Assembly: GCA_024345305.1 (NCBI GenBank)
Contig: BRON01000012.1
Coordinates: forward strand, 930,001-994,000
Reading direction: 5' to 3'
Source of the DNA: Mrakia gelida
Taxonomy: Eukaryota; Basidiomycota; Tremellomycetes; Cystofilobasidiales; Mrakiaceae
Length of the DNA: 64,000 nt
The notes below the pieces were generated by a model. The model did not search any database. It had not been told where the DNA came from and saw nothing but the letters and a program-made list of their open reading frames with translations. This document shows positions 46,027-55,163 of the stretch, piece by piece; within the stretch, counting starts at the first letter, position 1, and each line of letters opens with the position of its first letter. Both the position numbers and the translations under genes were made by a program.

Positions 46027-46825
46027 GCTGGAGCAAGGGAGGAGGGGAGGTAGAAGGGAGGAAGGAGCTGAACAAGAAACACGAGGTCAGCTCCTCCGGC
46101 TCTCCCACTCGCCCCCCTAGCTCTGGTGAACTTACGAGTATGCCGTCTAGGTTGATTATAGGTGTCAGAGACCCAAGAACGAGACCGAAAGAGTGAGTGA
46201 AGGTAAATTTCGTGGCGGAAGTTGGAGGAAGGGGCTCGAAGGGGTCCGTCGAAGCTCACCACTTTTCGCTTTCGTTTCGAACTCTGCCCCCGGGGTCCTA
46301 ACCACGACACAGTCAACAAAGCACATCTTATCCTTCTCAACTACACCGTAAAACAGACAGTTCGGACATGGACTCGGGGTTCTTCTCGCTCAAACCGCTC
46401 TGGGAGCACGTCCGAGAGGTCGAGGGAAGGGTGGAGGACGACTCGACCTCACCGCCTTACTCCGACCTCTTCTTCCCTCAAAGCTCAACGAACCAGCTCC
46501 CCGCTTTGCCCGTAGTGGCATCCACGACTTCAAATGCTACCTGCATCAGCTCTCTTGCTTCGGAGGGACTGATCCAAAGCTCCCAAAAACTCAAGCGGCT
46601 CAACAACTCGACTCTGCCCTCCAGCTCTTCCTCCTCGCCTTTCCTTCGACCTCGTGCTCCTCAAAGACTCTTCGAGTGTGTAAGCTGATCCACCCAATCC
46701 TTGATCTCTTCTTCCCTTTTATCACGTATCTATCGTTATCGAAGCTTCTCTAATCGCCCCACTCAGATCGATGCACGCTCGCTCCCTCCTCCTCGACGCG
46801 ACCTCCCTCGTCCTCGGTCGTGCCA
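46027..46825. other. AFG1 upstream region with an uncertain plus-strand ORF
   Basis: ATG 46368 opens a 106-residue ORF (MDSGFFSLKPLWEHVREVEG) ending at TAG/TGA near 46688. A GTAAGC donor near the end could extend it. No family is recognised and no second exon is convincing, because the sequence downstream belongs to a minus-strand peptide gene. It could be a small real gene. Confidence 0.3.
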
Positions 46826-47277
46826 CTAGCAGCCTGGAAGGAGAAGCCACAGCGACTACGTCAGCTTCGGCTCGAGCTCTCGTCTTTGAGCGGGACTCAC
46901 AAGACTCGAACGTCCCATCAGGTCTTCAAAAAGCGGCGAATCGAACGCAAGGTCAGCTTCAGCTCGACCGCTTCTCTCCGCCGGCTTCCTCTAGCTTTCA
47001 GCACCAACAAAACCACTCGAGCTTTGGCTCAGATACCTCTTCGCAACACTCACAGCTCCTTAAAGCATCTATGTACGTCCCAAAGTCAACCGTCAACTCA
47101 TCAGCTCTCGAACATCCCCCCCCCCCCCTCGCCCTCCTCTTCATCTCATCTCGCCCGAACTCCAATCAAAGCTCACCGACAGATCCTCTCCTCCAAAGCA
47201 GCAGCAGGCGAAGCCTCCACGAGTGTGAGTGCGGCAAGAAGGGCGAAGATGGGGAGGGCGAGGGAGGAGAGGCGCAT
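46826..47277 (-). CDS. Tiny secreted four-cysteine peptide, array copy A
   Basis: Four exons, 47277-47177, 47068-47054, 46923-46901 and 46833-46826, give 48 residues. The N-terminus MRLSSLALPIFALLAALTLV is a signal peptide, with likely cleavage after EAS. The mature part starts near PAAALEERICRCF, includes KELPDGTFESCC and ends on the Cys pair. The four Cys follow C-x-C...C-C. Exons 2-4 are 15, 23 and 8 nt, each bounded by GT...AG. Introns 2 and 3 show a CTGAC branch region, and intron 1 shows a CTGAT- or TTGAC-like branch. The same exon junctions recur in copies B and C, which is the main support. No family known to me fits. It is not a CAAX pheromone (the Cys is not fourth from the end) and too short for a hydrophobin. 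It may be an extracellular peptide. Intron 1 has a 13-nt C run (47116-47128, + strand). Confidence 0.7.
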
Positions 47278-47668
47278 TGCGAGTGAGGTTGGTTGAGCGG
47301 GAGAGGGTGGTGGTTTGTGGGAAGGAGAGAAGGAAGGAAGGGCTAGGAGATGGGCCGACTGTTCGGACGGACTGTTGGGTAAGTGTCTGCTTTTAGTCCA
47401 TGTTCTGCTGTGGTCGTGAAGAACCGGAATAGATTCGGCGAGGAAGAAGGAGAAGGTTCGAGCAGAGGGTTCTGAAACGTGACGCGCGCGTTGTTGTTCT
47501 CCTCGCTGGTATTGCTTCGTCTCCCTCTGCGATATAAATTCAGGTAACGCCTCAGCTAGTCAATTATACACATATATCTCTCCCAACTAGATCTCCTGTC
47601 GTGAGTTCCCTGCACCGTCCGACAGCTGGCGAGATTGAGTCGACGCGTCGACTGGAGATTGCCGTCGT
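47278..47668. other. Spacer between peptide genes A and B
   Basis: AT-rich at 47480-47580 (CAATTATACACATATATC), unlike most of the window. It is the 5' flank of copy A and the 3' flank of copy B. No gene is seen. Confidence 0.4.
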
Positions 47669-47951
47669 TCAGCAGCCTGAGAGGAGAGGGAGAAGGGAAC
47701 TCGATCAGGTGAAACTAAGGAACGATTAGACCTGCGGTGCTTACAAGGCTTGAACGTCCCATCAGGGCTGAAAGAGCGAGAAGGAAAGAAGAGGTCAGCT
47801 GGCGTCGCGGGCGAAAGGCGGGGAGTCGTTAAACTCACAGCTCTTCGAAGCAAGCGCAGATCCTCTCCTCGAGAGAGGCAGCAGGGGTAGCGCTGATGAG
47901 GGTGAGGGTGGCGAGGATGGTGAAGAGTGGGAAGGAGAGGGAGAATCGCAT
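47669..47951 (-). CDS. Tiny secreted four-cysteine peptide, array copy B
   Basis: Three exons, 47951-47839, 47767-47745 and 47676-47669, give 47 residues. The signal peptide is MRFSLSFPLFTILATLTLIS, followed by ATPAASLEERICACF, EELPDGTFKPCC and stop TGA 47671-47669. It matches copy A in the LEERIC block, PDGTF and the terminal CC. It lacks A's first intron, so ICACFEEL is encoded in one exon. The other two introns are at the same positions and phases. Donors are GTGAGT and GTAAGC. This is the cleanest copy. The function is unknown; an exported, possibly disulfide-bonded peptide is inferred from the signal sequence and Cys pattern. Confidence 0.75.
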
Positions 47952-48594
47952 TGTTGGTGGTGGTGGTTAAAAGTGAGCGAAGACAAGGACGATGGAAGCT
48001 CGAAGGGATGAGGAGGCCAACGTGGGCTGGCTTGTGATCCAAGGGGCTGTGTAACCCAAAGCATCACGAGGTCCAGAGGAAGGAAGAGAGCTAAGGGAGA
48101 GAAAGATAGGACACGTCCGATTCTCGACGCGTGAGGAGGAGCGACTCGGACTCGCATGGCTCCTCTTCGGCGAAATTTTTCACGATTTCCTGCCACAACC
48201 GTCTCGAATGGTCTTGTATCCAACAGAAGGCTCACTACTTCGCGAGTGAGCCTCGTCGTCAGTCCACGGCCGTCGTTCTCTACCCGACGATGCGACGCGT
48301 CTCGTTTGGCCGTTCAGACCTGAGGTTTTGGCGAGCGAGCCTCGAATCTTCCCTGCTTTCATCGGACTGTGCTTGTACCGTGTCTGTGAGAGGCCTTCTA
48401 GCCAGTCTTCTCAACTCACTTTGCCCGAGCTTCAGCAAACTCGTCGCGTCGCCGTCGTCTCGCTTCGACCAAACTGTTCTCTCCTGCTTATCTCTCGCAG
48501 ACCCAACTGACTCATCACCATATGTAATCAAAGAGCATTTCAAACCCATAGCTCCTCCCTCCGATCCAGTCGATCTGTCGTTGTCCCTCATGCT
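47952..48594. other. Spacer between peptide genes B and C
   Basis: Contains ORFs in all frames but no domain or matching splice set. It includes the 5' flank of copy B and the 3' flank of copy C. Confidence 0.4.
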
Positions 48595-48901
48595 TCAAGG
48601 GCAGCCTGAAAAACAACCCAATCTATCAGCGGTCTTCTCACCTGCCCGTCCCTCGCTCGACGCTCATCTACTCACAAGGCTTAGAAGTCCCATCAGGAAG
48701 CTCGATGATGCAGCTACATCAACTCAAACGCAAGTCAGCTCGACTTCCTTCCTCTCTCCTCTGTTTGGTTGTTTTCTCCGTCGTTCACTCGAGTCGAAGA
48801 CTCACAGGCATTTCCTCTCCTCGAGAGTCCCAGCAGGAGCAGCGTTGACGAGCGTCAAGGTGGCGAGGATGGCGAATAGAGAGAGAGAGGGAGAAGCGCA
48901 T
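48595..48901 (-). pseudogene. Tiny secreted four-cysteine peptide, array copy C, frame disrupted in signal peptide
   Basis: Exons 48901-48806, 48713-48676 and 48605-48595. It opens MRFSLSLS from the ATG at 48901. Inside a CT repeat (AG repeat 48878-48889 on the + strand) the frame slips, and the paralogous signal sequence continues +1 as LFAILATLTLVNAAPAGTLE. Then come ERKCLCIIELPDGTSKPCCP and TGA 48597-48595. It keeps the intron that A has at the first position and lacks the EL/PD intron that both A and B have. The 96-nt first exon is off by one relative to the paralogues. It could be a recent pseudogene, a polymorphic repeat length, or a base-call error in the repeat. Confidence 0.6.
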
Positions 48902-49701
48902 CGCTGATGAATTGGGGAAGAGGAAGGGAGGGAGATGATCGCACGAGTGTCGAGAGGGAAGGTCGAGTGGGCTTTTTCAAGGAAGAAGAGAACAAAGGGA
49001 GCCAACGCGAGTCGATGCATCTATTTCCATCTCTTCTTGGCCGTACGAGAGAGAAGGGAGGAGCTTGAGCTCGACCGAACGAAGACTCAGGGGAAAACGC
49101 GACGCGTCGGTCGTTTCTGCCTCTCCTCTTCTCGCTGTTATCAGGTCGAGCACGACATGGACCTTGATTCTTGCTCATCGCAAGCCTCTATCGTTAAGAT
49201 GAAGGAAGAGAAAGATCGGTGAAAGGTCGACCAAGGACAAGACCCGAGCGAAACTCGCTCGTCCTCTTTCTCGAACAAAGGGAACGCATGGGTCTCGGAG
49301 AGGTCCCTCCCTGTGCAGCAGACCCGAGTAGTAGCACTGCCTCTGATCTTGGGTTCGAGGGTTTCATCTTTGTTACGGCAGCTCGAGGAGCTTGAGATCG
49401 TTTCGAAACGAAACGAAGTGGTCTCGACGAGGTCATGAACGCGTCGGGTCACTCGCTTGAACAAGCTGGCAGAATAGTCACGATGGATGAGGAAACTTCG
49501 AGATGGAAGATGCTGGGGTTCTTCTATGCGAGTCCGTCGAATGGGCAGAAGAGGCGAAGGCAGGAGGAGGTGAGAGGTCGCGGCTCTTGTTCGTGCTCCC
49601 TCTCCTGCTTGTACTCTGTGGAAGGGAAGATCTCCCAGAACTTCCGCGAGTTTCCTCTCTCTCTATCTCTCCTTCCTCTCTTCATCGAGCGAAATCCCAA
49701 T
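48902..49701. other. Peptide gene C upstream region; weak plus-strand ORF
   Basis: ATG 49435 opens a 45-codon stretch (MNASGHSLEQAGRIVTMDEE) ending at a GTGAGA donor near 49570, with no supported second exon. I do not call a gene. Confidence 0.3.
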
Positions 49702-50600
49702 CTAGCATCCCATCACAGCTTCCACAGCCAGCGTTTGAAGACCGATCGCGATCCCCGTCGACGCGGCTCCCCCAGCAATCCTGGCCCGCATACCCAGCTG
49801 CTTCCCATCGACTGCACCCAAGACAACGGCTGCTAGCGCTCCAGATAAGATTCCGTACAAGGTAGCGGAGGACGCGCTGATGGGACCCTTGTCGGGCACG
49901 ATCGGGGACATGCTGCATATCGCGTTGAAGAATCCGAAAGTAAGTCCGACTTGAGGGCCTGGGGAGAGGGTTGAGGGACGGGTTTCAGTCTTGGAGACAA
50001 TGAGACGACAGAGGGGGAGTGAAGGGAATGAAGGGGAGAAAGGACAAAGGGCAAGGGAGGGAGATGAACGGAGGGAAGGAAGGGTCGAGCTCACCATTCG
50101 TCAACGCTCCTTTCACTCCTCCCGATGCGAGCCCTTCCACTCCTCCAGCTACGAGCCCTGCCACCGTAGCGTGCATAGCCTTCCTCGGTTTAGACTGTGC
50201 AGGTCCAAGCGCAACCTGGATTCCTATCCGAGTCGCGGCGAACGAACCGAACCGAAGTCCTCCCAAACCGAAGGAGCGAGCAGCCGACCTGAGCCATTTG
50301 GGTTCGACACGAGGGTGGATTTGCCACTTGGCTGATAAGATAAGGCGAGCGAAGGCAGAGAGGTCAGAAAGACGAGAGGAGAAGGGGTAGAGAGAGGAAA
50401 AGCGAGAGAGGAAGGAACGAACCGAGCTGGGCGGTGTAGAGGCCACCAGGTATGGAGGAGACACCTCCTGTCAGGGCGAAGAAGGGGACCTGCCAGGCGA
50501 GGAGAACGTCGGGAGGGAATTGAGCAGGGGTAGATCTTGAGTTGGGGAACTTGGGGACTTTCGGTTTGACGACGGCGGCGGCAGGAGGAGGGGAGGACAT
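49702..50600 (-). CDS. Glycine-rich multi-pass membrane protein, possibly mitochondrial
   Basis: Three exons from ATG 50600 to TAG 49704-49702, about 225 residues. After a Pro/Ala leader (MSSPPPAAAVVKPKVPKFPN) come hydrophobic, Gly/Ala-rich segments: WQVPFFALTGGVSSIPGG, FGLGGLRFGSFAATRIGIQV, ATVAGLVAGGVEGLASGG, VGLTFGFFNAI, LYGILSGALAAVVLGAV and IAGGAASTGIAIGLQTLAVE. Glycine-zipper repeats of this sort recall Tim17/Tim22/Tim23-like proteins, but I cannot place it in that family with confidence. Introns have GTTCGT and GTGAGC donors. It lies between the peptide array and the tartrate dehydrogenase gene, with no evident functional link. Confidence 0.65.
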
Positions 50601-50940
50601 GGGTGAGGGGAGGAAGGAGGGGAGGGGGCGATTGACGAGCGACTGTTCTATAGAGAGGACTCAAGTTAATGAGATCTTCGAGGTAGTAGAGGATCGAAGA
50701 GAGCTTGACTCGCCTGAAGTCGGAAGGAGAAAGAGTGAAGAGAAGGAGACGATGGCTTGTTGGGAAGAGAGGACGAAGGGAGGGAAGGAGATTCGGAAGT
50801 TGAGCTCACGAAAAGAGGCGGACTCAAAACTCCCTTTCTTGCCGTCGTTTCGTTCTCAGAGCTCGGTCAAGAACGGAAAAAAACTAAGAACCATGTCATT
50901 CCTAAAATTATCAATAGAGAAGACCGACTCCCGGAAAGGC
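50601..50940. other. Intergenic: membrane-protein 5' flank, dehydrogenase 3' flank
   Basis: AT-rich patch at 50870-50930 (AAAAAAACTAAGAACC). No gene is seen. Confidence 0.4.
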
Positions 50941-52959
50941 TCAACCTCTCCTAATCTGAGCGACGACGGCAGCGGTAACCTCCTTCGTGTTCGCCGTTCC
51001 TCCAAGATCTTTGGTCATGATCCCAGCGACGCAGACCTTCTCGACAGCGTCCATCAGCTTCTTAGCCGCCTCCTCCTCTCCAAGCCAGTCGAGCATCTCG
51101 GCAGCGGTCCAGAAGGTCGCGACGCTGTTGAAGAGACGCCAACGAGAGTCAGACGCGTTCTTCTCCTCTTCTCCTCAAGCAGAAAACCTCAGGACTCACG
51201 GATTCGCGACTCCCTTGCCGGTGATATCGAAGGCCGATCCGTGGATGGGTTCGAACACTGTAGAGGTAGAGCCAGCATGGAAGACCGGTCAGAAGGGGGA
51301 ACGAAAGCGCGAGGGCCAGAAAAGGAAAAGACGACTCACTCGATGGGTTCTTTCGAGAAGGATCGAGGTTGGCGGTGGGTCCGATTCCAATGGATCCTGC
51401 GAGAGCAGCGGCGAGATCGGAGAGGATATCGGCGTGGAGATTGGTGGCCACGATGGTGTCGAGAGAGCGAGGATCCTGAACCATTCGAACGGTCATCGCG
51501 TCGACTGAGAAACGAGAGAGGCGAGGTCGTCAGCTTTCGTTCTCGACGGCAAGCGAGTGAGAGAGGCGAAGAGACTTACCGAGCATGTGGTCGAGTTTGA
51601 CGTCAGGGAACTCCTTCGCGACCTCGTTCATGATCTGAAGAGGAGAGAGCGACGAGGGAGGCTCGAATCAGTCTCGCGAAGACGTCGACTTCCGTTGCAG
51701 ACAAAGTAGGGTAAGACTCACTTCGTCCCACATGACGAGTCCATTTCGTTGAGCGTTACTCTTGGTGACGTAGCAGAGCATCTTCCTAGGTCGAGATTGA
51801 GCAGTTTGGAAGGCGAAGCGAGCGATCCTACGGACGGCGGTTCGAGTAAAGATGGAGATCTCTGTAGAAACGAAGAGAGGTTGAGAGTTAGTTCAGAGGG
51901 AGCAGGAGATCGAAGCGACGATGGAAGAGGAAAGTTGAAGGGGATGAAAGAAGAAGAAGAAGCGTTCGCGAAGCCTTCGATCCCGGCTCCCGAAGACTCG
52001 CTAGACGTGAGAAAAATGGACGAACCAGTAGCGACCTCGTGATCGTACCCAATGTGACTCCTTCCTCCGTGTCCAGCGTACTCTCCCTCGGAGTTCTCAC
52101 GAACGATGACCCAGTCGAGGTCGCCCGTCTTGACGTTCGAGAGAGGGGACGTCGTTCCCGGAAGGATTCGAGTTCGTCGGACGTCTGAGGAGACGAGGAG
52201 AGAATGATGGTTAGCGGATGTCTGTAAAGGAAAGGATGCGATGAGATGGACGAACTGGCATACTCTGGGAAGAAGGAAGAAGGAAAGAGGGCGAGACGAG
52301 ATGGTCAGCGACGACGTCGACGACGCGATCTTTTGTGATGGATCGAGCGAAGAAAGAATGTACGAACGTTGAAGAGGTTGACAGATCGCAAGTCGGAGGG
52401 ACCAGAGGGAAATGTGGTCTGGGACATCTGGTGCTCCAACAGCTCCGAAGCTGGTAAAGAATAGAGGAAAAGAGGGCGAGAACGAAGAGGAGAAGAGGTC
52501 AGCTGCTGATCTATCGAGCTCGAGCTCAAGCTCATTCCCTTTTCCTTCGCCTTCTCCTTTCCCTCAAACCAGACAAGACGACTCACAAGATAGCATCAAA
52601 CTTCCTGAGAGTATCGAGAGCGTCGTCAGGCATGTACCTCCCAGTCTTCTTGTAGGTCTCCGAGTTCCACGAGTCGAAGTGTTCGAAGTCGAGCTCGAAA
52701 GTACCGAGCTGCTTCGAGAGAGCTTGGAGGACTTCGATACCGGCGTTGATGACCTCGGGCCCGATCCCATCCTGCAGGCGAGCGAGAGAAGAAACAAGGT
52801 CAGACGGATTTTGGGTCGAGGGGAGAGCGAAGGTCGGAGGGAGAGGAGATGGGGAGGTCAAGGACGCACGGCTGGAATCGACGCGATCTTGTAGACTCCC
52901 TTTCGTTGAGCAGGAGGGCTGACTCCGTCGAGAGAAGCGTTGGTAGGCGAAGAGGGCAT
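50941..52959 (-). CDS. Tartrate dehydrogenase/decarboxylase-type beta-hydroxyacid dehydrogenase
   Basis: About ten exons from ATG 52959 to TGA 50943-50941, near 370 residues. It reads KGVYKIASIPADGIGPEVIN, TYKKTGRYMPDDALDTLRKF, DAILFFGAVGAPDVPDHISL, DWVIVRENSEGEYAGHGGRS, RKMLCYVTKSNAQRNGLVMW, DTIVATNLHADILSDLAAAL, MFEPIHGSAFDITGKGVANP and KDLGGTANTKEVTAAVVAQI. These match the isocitrate/isopropylmalate superfamily. ITGKGVANPVATFWTAAEML and the W in ISLW point to the tartrate dehydrogenase branch rather than Leu2 or Idh1. It is an NAD- and divalent-metal-dependent oxidoreductase on tartrate or D-malate. A 9-nt exon (52264-52256) is needed for frame. A 19-bp repeat lies just upstream of the start. 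Confidence 0.82.
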
Positions 52960-53993
52960 TTGGGTGGGGTTGAAAAGTGAGCGAGGGAGAGGAGCGGGAA
53001 GGGTTGAGGTCGAGTTGGGTTGATCCGAAGGGAGGAGGTGGTGGTTCCAAAGGAGAAGAGGGAAGAGGTGTCGTCTTTTGAGAGGATTTGGTAGAGATCC
53101 GAGTACTTTGAACCTGGCCGCTGATGTTGAACCTGGCCGCCAGAATTGAACCTGGCCGCTGGCCGCACCGGAAGGCTAAAAGAAGGACAAGAGGAGGCGC
53201 GTCAATGATCCGATCGAGCTTCGAGGTCGGTCTTTCAGCGCAGAGCTCAGAGGTTGGACTCACTCCCCAGCGATTCGAACGGCCTGAAGGAAGAAACGAA
53301 GACGAGAGACACCATTAGTTCGAACGTCGAGCGAAGAGCGAGGAGAGGCAAAACAGAGGGAGGACGAACCTCGTGGAAGAAGGGAAGAGAAAACGGTCGG
53401 TCGGCCGACGCTTTGACCTTCGCCTCGCTGAAGTCCAGTGCGAGCTGTAGGCAGCGAAGACGACGAGAAGAATCGAAGTGAGAATGACCGTGAGCCGCAG
53501 GCCGAGGGTTGAAACGATGGGTCGACCGTCGATGGACGAGTTCCGACGCGAGGGAGAGAGGTGAGGCAAGGAGGGTCGAGGTGAGATGGCGCTTGATCTG
53601 CGAAGACGAGAAGAGGTATGCATTAGTTAGAGCGTCTTCTGACCCAGTGTACCAGCGAGTGGGATGGCAGAAAGAAAGTGAGGCAGGCGAGAACGCACGG
53701 AGTGAGGAGGAAAGCAGATGCGTCGACCGAAGAACATGCGACGTGAGAGATGATGGAACTGATCTCGCACAGGGAAAGAGGTTTGGATCGTGTCTGTCAG
53801 ATTTGAGACTCAAGAGCTTCAGAGACGAGCGAGGGCATCGGAGGGAATCGGACTCACGAAAAGCTTGAGTCGAACACGACGCGACTTCGGCTCGAACGCG
53901 AGCAGAGTGGGATCTACAGCGGCAAAGGAATGCAAAGCGTGGTCAGCCCATCAGCAACACCAAAAGGGCCAAAGGGAATGCCTAGGCTCACCC
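52960..53993. other. Upstream region with splice-like signals but no assigned protein
   Basis: On the minus strand there is a regular string of donors (GTGAGC 53993, GTGAGT near 53863, GTGCGT near 53697, GTTCGT near 53370, GTGAGT near 53265) and CAG/TAG acceptors between them, with CTAAC or CTGACC branches. A frame can be kept through several of them (PTLLAFEPKSRRVRLKLF), but no start, stop or domain is certain. It may be a noncoding spliced transcript, an extension of the F-box transcript ending at 53994, or a 5' leader of the dehydrogenase. Confidence 0.35.
53108..53164. repeat. Three tandem 19-bp units upstream of the dehydrogenase
   Basis: TTGAACCTGGCCGC occurs at 53108, 53127 and 53146, each followed by a variable 5-bp end (TGATG, CAGAA, TGGCC). 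It lies 150-200 bp upstream of the dehydrogenase ATG. It could be a repeated regulator site. Confidence 0.8.
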
Positions 53994-55037
53994 CTAAGCA
54001 GTTCGGACAGTGAGCAAAAGCGTCGTCGCGTGTCGTTCAGGAAGTAGGTCCAACATCGGCGGCTTCAAGCTCTCCTCGATCTTCTTGTTCTTCACGACTA
54101 TCTCCAGCACCTTCACTCCCGAGTCCAAGAAGTAGACCTCTCCCTCTCCGACTGCCTCCTCGTCCAGGTCCACGAACGCCTCACCGGCGAAGAGAAGAGC
54201 GTCCTTAAGGGACGAGAGGTCGTAGATGATTCGAAGTCCGTTTGACGAGTTGGACTCGAACGAGAGAGGAGCGAACCCTGACGCATCGTCGCCCACGGGT
54301 CCAAAGACGAAGTAGCACCCGTCGTAGAGGACCTTCTCCAGCCTCGACCAGGGAAGCGGTCGATGAGCTTCTTCTTGTCGGAGAGCGAAGCCTTGCCATC
54401 GGTAAGTCGGCTCTCCTTGGTTCTCTCCCTCCTCGTCGTCCGGAAAGGGTTCGGTCGTCGGATACTGAGCGATGAAGGAGATAGGGTTGAAGGCGAGGCA
54501 GACTTCCATCCTGTTGACGTGCTTGGTTCGAAGCATGAAGAAGAACTCGTTGGAGGAGCGATGGACGAACGTCGGTCGGAGGGCGAGGAGGTCGATTTGG
54601 AGAGGGAGGCCGTTGGGGAAGCGAGATTTGGAGAGATTGAGCGAGAAGGAGTTCTCGTGGAGGATGGTGAAGGTTTTGGTTTGGGAGAGGGAAAGGTAAG
54701 GGGAGATGGCGGAGGAAGAGGGAGAGTGCTGGGAAGAGGGAGGGGAGGGACGGTGTTGAGCTCGAGTGTTCCTTCTCTCTCGTTGCGGCCCTTCTCCCGC
54801 CCCCTTCCTGCCATAAGAAGGTCTTTGAACGCTCACCTGAACACAAAACAACGTCTGTATCTGACCCTCCTTGTCGATAACGATGTCCTTGTAGAGCAAC
54901 GGCCCTGAGATCTCGAGGAAGGCGAGGCAGACTGGGCTGCACCTCGAGAGCGTCCCTACGTCCGCTTGAGCGAGGATGAGAGCGAAGATCTCGTTGGAGA
55001 ACCTTCGGGGAGGCGTAAGGGATGAAGGGGGATCCAT
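53994..55037 (-). CDS. F-box-like protein, inverted paralogue of the gene at 62935
   Basis: Exons 55037-54837 and 54728-53994 give 311 residues. The start reads PPRRFSNEIFALILAQADVG, TLSRCSPVCLAFLEISGPLL and YKDIVIDKEGQIQTLF, an F-box with the GPLLY motif. The second exon has strands such as TKTFTILHENSFSLNL and RLEKVLYDGCYFVFG, and ends LLPERHATTLLLTVRTA. The frame is intact. It is very similar to the plus-strand gene at 62935 across both exons, the intron position and much of the intron sequence, which implies a recent inverted duplication or gene conversion. The likely role is an SCF adaptor. The donor is GTGAGC with a GCTCAAC-type branch. Confidence 0.75.
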   Translation of the reverse strand: MDPPSSLTPPRRFSNEIFALILAQADVGTLSRCSPVCLAFLEISGPLLYKDIVIDKEGQIQTLFCVQVSVQRPSYGRKGAGEGPQRERRNTRAQHRPSPPSSQHSPSSSAISPYLSLSQTKTFTILHENSFSLNLSKSRFPNGLPLQIDLLALRPTFVHRSSNEFFFMLRTKHVNRMEVCLAFNPISFIAQYPTTEPFPDDEEGENQGEPTYRWQGFALRQEEAHRPLPWSRLEKVLYDGCYFVFGPVGDDASGFAPLSFESNSSNGLRIIYDLSSLKDALLFAGEAFVDLDEEAVGEGEVYFLDSGVKVLEIVVKNKKIEESLKPPMLDLLPERHATTLLLTVRTA

Positions 55038-55163
55038 GATCAAGGTAAGAGGATGAGAGGAGAAGCGAAGGTAGAATTGAGCTCTTGAGCGTCGGACGAA
55101 GAAGGAAGCTCGAGCTCATTTCGTTCCTTCTCTCGCGACGACGAGCCTTCCTCCCCAACGACC

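Noticed and set aside
46368..47290. Plus-strand ORFs across the left end of the peptide array
   Set aside because: From about 46,830 onward they are shadows of minus-strand peptide gene A, whose exon structure is repeated in two other loci.
46826..48901. Mating pheromone precursors for the peptide array
   Set aside because: The C-termini end in CC or CCP, not CAAX, and the genes carry clear signal peptides, unlike prenylated basidiomycete pheromones.
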